Part shown: positions 27,166-32,981 of the stretch, piece by piece
Layout: each line of letters starts with the position of its first letter
How positions within the stretch are numbered: position 1 is the stretch's first letter
Source of the DNA: an uncultured Colwellia sp.
GTDB taxonomy: Bacteria > Pseudomonadota > Gammaproteobacteria > Enterobacterales > Alteromonadaceae
Reading direction: 5' to 3'
DNA: 32,981 bases
Assembly: GCA_913049915.1 (NCBI GenBank)
Contig: CAJWZC010000037.1
Coordinates: 1-32,981, forward strand
Made by a program: the position numbers and the translations under genes
The notes under the pieces: model-generated
Database searches by the model: none
What the model saw: only the letters and a program-made list of their open reading frames with translations
Told to the model about the DNA's origin: nothing

Positions 27166-30100
27166 TTAAAAAGTAGCTCTTACTACTACACTATAACGAC
27201 GATCATTAGTAAACCAAGATCTTGATACTCTGTCACCTTCTTGATTAATTTGCGCCTGTGTTTCAGTAACATTGTTGTTTAAGTTAGTCCCTTGAACACC
27301 AACTTTCCAAGTATCAGTTACATCCCAAAACAAAGAAGCATCTAATTGACCATTCGCTGTATTATAAATAGGCAATGTTGTAATAACATCACGCGTAGTT
27401 AGCAAGTAATCTGAACGCCAGTTATATGCAATACGTGCGGATATGCCATATTTTTCATATAACAATGCGGCATTAGCGTTTTGCTCAGATAAACCTTCAA
27501 GTGGTAAATCAGTAAAAGCAATATCACCGGCATCATCTGAGTTAGAGCTTGAATCATTTAAACCAGAGTTTGGTGAACCATCTTCCTTGATATGGGTATA
27601 GTTTAATTGAATACCTAAGCCAGAGAATGCACCAGGTAAAGTATCGAAAAACTGCTGGTAAGCGACTTCAAAACCTTGAATTTTACCTTCATCAGCATTG
27701 ATAGCACGACCTACAGCAACTTCTTGCGTTGCACCATTATTAGTATAGTTTTCAAAAACAGTACCATTAATAAAGTAATTACTTAAATCTTTATAAAATA
27801 ATGAGGTGGTTAACGAGCCTGCTTCAGCAAAATACCACTCTAATGATAAGTCATAGTTGTATGACTCCATTGGTTTCAACAAGGGATTTCCTGAGCTAGC
27901 CGTATAACGATCGTATTCAGCGTAAACTGGAATAGGCTCTTCGCCTTCAGGTACATTTGCATCAAAGGTTACAGTTTGATCTTGCCCAGATATAGACACG
28001 TAATTTCTCAAATTACCTAGTGAAGGTAATGATATGGCTTCTGAGAAACCAAAACGCACTAATAATTCATCGGTTAGGTTTAACTTAAAGTTTACACTCG
28101 GTAGCACGTTAGTGTACTCACTAGATGCAACAGTTTCTTCTGACGAAAAATTACCGAAAGCACTTTGGTCTACGTTTAGTACTTGGTTAAGTACATCATT
28201 TTCATCTTTAATTCTATTATCTGGGAAGCTTAAAAAACCTCGAGTATCATTTTCTAATTTAACGTACCTTAAACCGATATTAGCACTGTAATCCATACCT
28301 GAGAAGTCACCTTCAAAGTTTAGCTTGGCATAAAAAGCGGTATTAGTTTCTTGGGTAACATTGATTTCGTTACCTGTAAAGCTACCTTCTGCGCCTTCAC
28401 GGTCGGCTAATGGAGTCCAGTTACCGCCACTTGCTCTCGCATTTGCTAATGCATCATTGAGTCCGCCATAATTTTGTACCATAGCAAGCGATGGGAATAA
28501 AAATTCACTACCACCTTCGGTTGTTAACACACCACCACGAGAAAAGTCTTCGAAGCTTACTTGATCATATGGTACATCAGTGTCTGCAAACCATACATTA
28601 CCGCCAGCCCAAGCTTCAGATAAAGGTCCCCAATTGTAAGTTGATTGTCGAGTCGTTTGCTCCCTATCTGAATAGCGTACCCCTACTTCAACTGATTTAA
28701 TAATACCGTTATCAAACATGTATTCAGCATCGAGGCGGGTTGCAAATTCTTCACCTTCGTTGTCTTGAATGTGATCCATAGCACTGCGCCAGAAATTAGT
28801 GCTTGGGTCTAAAAATGGTGTACCTGAAACATAATCTGCTTGGTTATCGTAACCTGGGCCTAATAAACTAACATCGGGTAAGCCACTACCACGAAGATCT
28901 AAACCTACTACGGCTCGAGTTGCACCCATTACCGATACATCTAACACTTCCATAGTTGAGTCAATGTACTGAACGTCAAAGTTCAAAGATAAACTGTCAT
29001 TAGGGTTATATTTAGCATTAAAGCTGAAATCGTTAACATCTGACTCTTCATTACGAATACGTGTTACGTTGGCATGTTGCATACCATAACGTGATGGTGA
29101 ACCATCACCGCGCCAGCCAGCTTCAGAGGTAATAATACCATTTTCGAAAGTACCTTTATCACTAAAATCAAATTCTGTACCCTCTACAGGCAATAAAGCA
29201 CCTTGTACATCATCATCTTGCATTTCAATGGCATTCTCACCCCAAGCAAGGCTAGCTGAAGATTTAATGTACTCAGCCGTTAGCTGCAATGTGCCTTCGT
29301 TATTTTCCCATTGTAAAGATGTAGCAAAACCATCTCGCTCTTTATCATCTTGTTTTTGTGTTAAACGAATAGATTTTGGTACTAACAAGCTAGCATCACG
29401 GTCTTGTTCTTTAAATAGCCCAGATTGTACACCGTGCGATTCAACTTGAATTTCAGAATGCGAAAAGTTAGCTAAGAAACCAAAACGACCAGCATCAGTT
29501 TCCCAAATATCACTATAAAGTGCCGAGAAAGTTGGAGAAACCTCTTCACGCATATCGGTATAAGTTGCATCAGCTGAAAAAGCAAACACACGACCATCAG
29601 AATCGAAGGCTTTGCGCGTATTAAGGTTAACAGTCCCAGCAATACCGCCTTCAATCATGTCTGCAGTTTGGTTTTTAAAGACTTCAACTGAACCCATAAG
29701 CTCAGGTGATACATCTTGGAAACTTAAACCACGACCTGAATCGGCAGAGAAACTGTCACGACCATTAAATTCACTACGAACGTGAGTAAGACCACGGACC
29801 ACGACACCACCACCTTCAACCCCAAAGTGGTCAGGATCATCAGAGGCAGCAAATCTTTCAATAGCTACACCTGGCATACGAGATATCGCTTCTAAAACAC
29901 TTCTGTCAGGCATCGAGCCCATATCACTTGCTGAAATAGCATCCATTACAGTATCAGCATTCATTTTCATATTTTGCGCAGAGATTAAATTGCCACGTTG
30001 ACCTTTAACCTCAATAACTTCAATAGCCTCTTCTTTAGCTTTTTTATCTACCTCTGTTTCTGCAGCATTTAAAGGCGCTGAGCTTAGTCCAATAATGGCT

Positions 30101-30168
30101 GATGCAATTAAAGAATACTTAAAAGTATTATGCTGACGAGTATTCTTCTGATGAGTTGTATTTTTCAT
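27166..30168 (-). CDS. TonB-dependent receptor (Xanthomonas/Caulobacter type)
   Basis: The 1000-residue outer-membrane receptor probably imports oligosaccharides using TonB energy. It has a signal peptide (1-35, ending PLNA), a TonB-box-like EVIEVKG (50-56), and a plug domain (about 62-185) with AISASDMGSMPDRSVLEAISRMPG, spanning about 77-100, split here as family landmarks AISASDMGSMPD and VLEAISRMPG. VVVRGL and IEGGIAGTVNLNT follow. The rest is a 22-strand-type barrel ending in Phe (VVVRATF), as outer-membrane proteins do. This plug pattern matches the receptor subgroup found in carbohydrate-use loci rather than SusC. AGGGG precedes the ATG. Two TTGAAC-type palindromes lie upstream. It is the first gene of the minus-strand cluster. 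Confidence 0.94.
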   Translation of the reverse strand: MKNTTHQKNTRQHNTFKYSLIASAIIGLSSAPLNAAETEVDKKAKEEAIEVIEVKGQRGNLISAQNMKMNADTVMDAISASDMGSMPDRSVLEAISRMPGVAIERFAASDDPDHFGVEGGGVVVRGLTHVRSEFNGRDSFSADSGRGLSFQDVSPELMGSVEVFKNQTADMIEGGIAGTVNLNTRKAFDSDGRVFAFSADATYTDMREEVSPTFSALYSDIWETDAGRFGFLANFSHSEIQVESHGVQSGLFKEQDRDASLLVPKSIRLTQKQDDKERDGFATSLQWENNEGTLQLTAEYIKSSASLAWGENAIEMQDDDVQGALLPVEGTEFDFSDKGTFENGIITSEAGWRGDGSPSRYGMQHANVTRIRNEESDVNDFSFNAKYNPNDSLSLNFDVQYIDSTMEVLDVSVMGATRAVVGLDLRGSGLPDVSLLGPGYDNQADYVSGTPFLDPSTNFWRSAMDHIQDNEGEEFATRLDAEYMFDNGIIKSVEVGVRYSDREQTTRQSTYNWGPLSEAWAGGNVWFADTDVPYDQVSFEDFSRGGVLTTEGGSEFLFPSLAMVQNYGGLNDALANARASGGNWTPLADREGAEGSFTGNEINVTQETNTAFYAKLNFEGDFSGMDYSANIGLRYVKLENDTRGFLSFPDNRIKDENDVLNQVLNVDQSAFGNFSSEETVASSEYTNVLPSVNFKLNLTDELLVRFGFSEAISLPSLGNLRNYVSISGQDQTVTFDANVPEGEEPIPVYAEYDRYTASSGNPLLKPMESYNYDLSLEWYFAEAGSLTTSLFYKDLSNYFINGTVFENYTNNGATQEVAVGRAINADEGKIQGFEVAYQQFFDTLPGAFSGLGIQLNYTHIKEDGSPNSGLNDSSSNSDDAGDIAFTDLPLEGLSEQNANAALLYEKYGISARIAYNWRSDYLLTTRDVITTLPIYNTANGQLDASLFWDVTDTWKVGVQGTNLNNNVTETQAQINQEGDRVSRSWFTNDRRYSVVVRATF

Positions 30169-30305
30169 TTAATTTTCCCCTAATTTATTCATGCAAAATT
30201 TTTATTTTTATCAGGCATGATTCTTATTATTTGTTATTGGCTTTTTAGCCCGTTAGCAATTTAGCAATCACAATCAGGGAATTCGTCTTTTTTTGAAGAT
30301 AAACC

Positions 30306-30352
30306 TAAAATTGAACGTTCAATTTTATGCATACCGTTACTTGAACTTTCAA
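30306..30352. promoter_or_regulatory. Twin TTGAACNTTCAA palindromes upstream of the receptor gene
   Basis: A 22-bp perfect palindrome (30306-30327, core TTGAACGTTCAA at 30311-30322) and a second core TTGAACTTTCAA (30341-30352) have centres 30 bp apart, about three helical turns on the same face. They lie 138-184 bp before the receptor start. This looks like a paired operator for a dimeric regulator, whose identity is unknown. Confidence 0.5.
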
Positions 30353-30472
30353 AAAACTCACAACGTACTGTTAAATAATACATTAATACATTTTTCAGTT
30401 ATTATAAATTTAGACAAAATAATAATAAAATTAAGGAGGTTATGGTGATTAAGTTGTATTTACTCGGCTATA

Positions 30473-31218
30473 CTATCTAATCAAGGTCAGTTTTTTGACA
30501 AAATATGCCTTGATATAAGCTAAATTTTTATCACCGTTTACAACCTTTATACGTTGAGCCGATAAAGTGTTCACGCTCTTTACTGCCATCGTTATCGCAA
30601 TAAGCCAGCATAAAGCCGAGGTTTTTCCCAGCAAATAAGTTAACTGCCAGTGGCTTTTTAATTTGTTTAGTAGTCGGCAGTGAGAAGCTATCGTCATACA
30701 CCCGAACAATCACCTCCCAAATAACTTTATTAGCTGATTTTTCACTACTTCGCCAGACACTGGTTACATACTCGTTTAACAACACAAAGTTGTCTGAGCC
30801 ATCAGTATTATTCTTACCCATATCAATGGCTTTATTATCAAGGGCGATAGATAGGTAAAGGCATTAAAGTTAAATTGATGATTACCACCTGAGGCATCTT
30901 CATCTAGAAATATTTCTAAACAGTCATCACCCTAATATAAATGACGCGGTTCGACATATTGATCAAATAAAATATCATCGATGATTTTTACCAATAGATA
31001 TAATTGCTGCTAATCCTACATTATTTTTAAATTGGCTAGAAAAATCTTCCAGAAAACCCAAGAATAAGCTTATCTATTGGCTGCCACGTAGCTAAGTGCC
31101 AGCTAGCCTCATTAGCTAATCCATCTATCAGGATTTTCTATGGTAACTTTACCGCTTCGAGTGCAGGTACATGAATAGAGGCAGTGATTATTTTTAAATA
31201 ATTAACATAGTTAGGCAT
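30473..31218 (-). pseudogene. Decayed CBM9-like sugar-binding protein gene
   Basis: Pieces of one protein lie in order on the minus strand in changing frames. It starts at ATG 31218 (AAGGAA upstream): MPNYVNYLKI, then a TAG, then ILIDGLANEASWHLATWQPID. After a frameshift comes EDFSSQFK; then DDILFDQYVEPRHLY, a TAG where Trp would fit, and GDDCLEIFLDEDASGGNHQF. After another shift come IALDNKAIDMGKNN and GFMLAYCDNDGSKEREHFIG (within 30531-30821), and finally VVNGDKNLAYI in a further frame to 30473. The DDCLEIF, YCDNDGS and EHFIG blocks are typical of CBM9-like sugar-binding proteins found beside carbohydrate genes. At least two stops and three shifts show real decay, not one error. Confidence 0.75.
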
Positions 31219-31736
31219 TTTTATTATTCCTTGTTATTTGCTTAGCTAGCCTATTTATCTCTTCACAAACCAACAAAAAACGGCGGTCTACCTGGATAAT
31301 ACTTACGTCTAACACCTACCTCAAATGGGCTATCAAGCAGGGAGGATGAAAAATTATTTACCCATACCGCTCCTCCTCATAATAATATAAAATTGAGGAC
31401 GTTTTTAGCTAAATTAACGACGTAGCGGCACCCTCCATCTGTCGTTGATAATGTTGTCCTGAGCGTAAAGCAGTTAATAGATTGCCCGTGATGATTTGCT
31501 TATCAAGAGTATTTCCATGACATTAATATTACCTGCCTGCTCAATATCGAAATTAATGATTGCTCTCCTAAAGAGACGCTGACCTGATAAATGTTGTAGC
31601 CTTACTGACATTTTTGGCGCTATTTGTAAGCCACAGGCATAGCTCATTTTGTTATCAATATCATTTTTAAAAATTACATTTAGGTATGGATGTCAAAAAG
31701 ATATCAATTACAACCCACTTTATTTACCGAAACAAA
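31219..31736. other. Eroded DNA without an intact gene
   Basis: No long frame. Minus-strand fragments such as LDKQIITGNLLTALRSGQ (near 31490) and VGVRRKYYPGRPPFFVGL (near 31280, ending at a stop) look like former protein ends, the latter somewhat like the C-terminus of an outer-membrane receptor. I cannot assign them. 31751-31881 also shows nothing. Confidence 0.45.
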
Positions 31737-31750
31737 TGTAAGCACTTACA
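31737..31750. promoter_or_regulatory. LacI-type site TGTAAGCACTTACA
   Basis: Same 6-bp arms (TGTAAG/CTTACA) as the site before the GH3 gene, with CA instead of CG at the centre. It lies upstream, on the minus strand, of the decayed stretch and CBM9-like pseudogene, and downstream of the GH63-like gene. It is probably a leftover operator of the dead gene(s). Confidence 0.6.
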
Positions 31751-31881
31751 AACATACGTATATTTGTATTATTTTCAATGTGAATTTTATTGATAACATT
31801 GAACAATATTGAACTAGTTAAGCGATTGAAATAAAATAATTTTAAATCAACCCTATACTTTTATCATCTACTTTTTATTCG

Positions 31882-32981
31882 CTATAATTTTATATTTAAC
31901 CTTGATTCGCTTTCGCACGTTATATTAAAACGGCGTTTTGCCTCATTTTTATGAACAACCAAACTAAATGGTTTAAGACAGTTAACCGAAATATTTAAAG
32001 GCTCACTCTCTGATAATCGCTTAGCTGAAATCAACGTTATGTTGTTATTACCAAACCGTAACCCTTCAATACCGTGTCTCGACATTTCATTTATAGACCA
32101 CTCTATTTCATTTTTAGGTGCATTAATTCGAATCCCAATGGCATGTTTTATTAAGTAGTTAATGGGTGCCAATCCTGACCAGCCAATAAAGTCAGGTTTT
32201 GCTTTTCTCCCCTTACTTATAGACAACGGAGAATAGTTTTCCCATGCGGTGCCTGTTTTCAAAAACACCTCTGTTGTGGCGTTTAAATGATTCATTGCTA
32301 TCTCTCGTGCTAGCTTATGTTCACCATTTAACTCTAAACCTTCTATAACCATCGTATTGGTAGGAACCCAAACAGCACCAGCCCAGTAGTCACCATTAAA
32401 TCCAATTTCATCGGCAGGATGGGTTGGTACACGATGTTTTGTATTAAAAGATTTAGGATCTTCTAAGTGCTCTACTAAACGCTTTAGTTGCGCTTTATTG
32501 GGGATTTTTCCTAACATAGGCCAGAACCCAGCAATAGTACGCATGGTCATTCTTTTGTTATTTTTACCCCAGTCATAATAAAAACCCGTTTTATCATCCC
32601 ACAGCTTTTTATTAATAAAATTGGTATAATTTTCAGCGCGATTAGTGTAAAAATTAGCTTTATCCTTTTTACCCAATATCAATGATATTTCAGCTAACCA
32701 ATGGTCAAAAATCACCATTTCTGCAGCGATATCTATACCGGCAATCATATCGACATTACGTGGGGAGTCGTCCATCGCAGCTTTGTCTGTTAAATATAAA
32801 CCTGATTGCGCATGGTATATTTTTTTGAAACTCTCTCTATAGTTAACTAAGGGTAGGTACACATCAGCAAGGCGCTTTTTGTTAGCTGTAATTTTGTATG
32901 ACTCTAGTTCTGCCCAAGGCAATATCGGATGATTTAAATTGCCTTCAGTCCCTGCTTCTGACCAACCGAAAACCCCTAAAT
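31882..32981 (-). CDS. GH63/trehalase-like glycosidase, C-terminal part (5' end outside window)
   Basis: The frame is open from the window edge, so 365 C-terminal residues are seen, starting LGVFGWSEAGTEGN. The sequence matches the (alpha/alpha)6 barrel of GH63 and GH37-like enzymes. It has AMDDSPRN with the likely catalytic acid (Asp codons near 32767-32772), GDYWAGAVWVPTN, then TAWENYSP with the likely base Glu (near 32240), and PDFIGWSGLAPINYL. A small beta-rich tail follows. Family members cleave alpha-glucosidic bonds by inversion, including trehalose-like and mannosylglycerate-type substrates. Its role here could be removal of terminal glucose from imported oligosaccharides, but that is an inference. 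No signal peptide can be judged, as the start is missing. Confidence 0.85.
   Translation of the reverse strand, partial: LGVFGWSEAGTEGNLNHPILPWAELESYKITANKKRLADVYLPLVNYRESFKKIYHAQSGLYLTDKAAMDDSPRNVDMIAGIDIAAEMVIFDHWLAEISLILGKKDKANFYTNRAENYTNFINKKLWDDKTGFYYDWGKNNKRMTMRTIAGFWPMLGKIPNKAQLKRLVEHLEDPKSFNTKHRVPTHPADEIGFNGDYWAGAVWVPTNTMVIEGLELNGEHKLAREIAMNHLNATTEVFLKTGTAWENYSPLSISKGRKAKPDFIGWSGLAPINYLIKHAIGIRINAPKNEIEWSINEMSRHGIEGLRFGNNNITLISAKRLSESEPLNISVNCLKPFSLVVHKNEAKRRFNITCESESRLNIKL

Noticed and set aside
30442..30480. 12-residue ORF (MVIKLYLLGYTI) with perfect AAGGAGG 2 nt before its ATG on the plus strand
   Set aside because: Spacing is too short, it is next to decayed sequence, and no gene follows on that strand.
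31260..31380. Fragment ending PGRPPFFVGL that resembles a receptor C-terminus
   Set aside because: Too short to assign, and upstream fragments do not look like a TonB-dependent barrel.

Overview
The window looks like chromosomal DNA of a cold or marine gammaproteobacterium of the Alteromonadales, most like Colwellia or Thalassotalea. The grounds are AT-rich sequence, a fused trpCF gene in a trpE-G-D-CF-B-A operon, a large TonB-dependent receptor of the Xanthomonas/Caulobacter type, and secreted GH5 enzymes carrying CBM6 domains. The genus is inferred from general familiarity; no search was run.

Region 1 (1-5803, + strand) is a compact tryptophan operon that enters with the 3' end of trpE and ends with trpA and a strong intrinsic terminator. 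Junctions are 1-3 nt gaps or a 1-nt overlap. Region 2 (5819-7193, - strand) holds a small membrane protein gene and, next to it, a stretch that carries about 28 GGA triplets on the minus strand within about 530 nt. Many sit in the loops of short perfect hairpins. This is the hallmark of a CsrB/RsmZ-type RNA that sequesters CsrA, and it is the most interesting non-coding object here. A 28-bp palindrome and a GacA/UvrY-like element lie upstream of it.

Region 3 (7194-13141, + strand) has a periplasmic DUF1254/DUF1214 protein with its own terminator, about 1.9 kb without a recognisable gene, and two adjacent AraC-type regulators with seven-helix membrane N-termini. Region 4 (13502-17750, + strand) has two GH5 endoglucanase-type genes: a secreted enzyme with CBM6-CBM6-CBM5/12, and a lipoprotein with CBM6-GH5.

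Region 5 (18097-30168, - strand) is a polysaccharide-uptake and degradation cluster. In transcription order it reads: TonB-dependent receptor, a possible 41-codon membrane peptide, flavin-dependent halogenase, GH3 beta-glucosidase lipoprotein behind a perfect LacI-type operator, secreted ADP-ribosylglycohydrolase-fold protein, alginate-lyase-family protein broken by an in-frame stop, CE1-like esterase lipoprotein, and secreted endonuclease/exonuclease/phosphatase-fold protein. Region 6 (30473-31750) is decaying DNA: a CBM9-like sugar-binding gene with several lesions, and a second LacI-type site upstream. Region 7 (31882-32981, - strand) is the 3' part of a GH63/trehalase-like glycosidase that leaves the window.

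Inferred together: outer-surface GH5 enzymes cut a beta-glucan-like polymer, the receptor imports oligosaccharides, and GH3, GH63-like, esterase and lyase functions finish them. AraC and LacI-type regulators are the likely switches. The substrate cannot be fixed from sequence alone. Two dead genes suggest that the locus is being remodelled.
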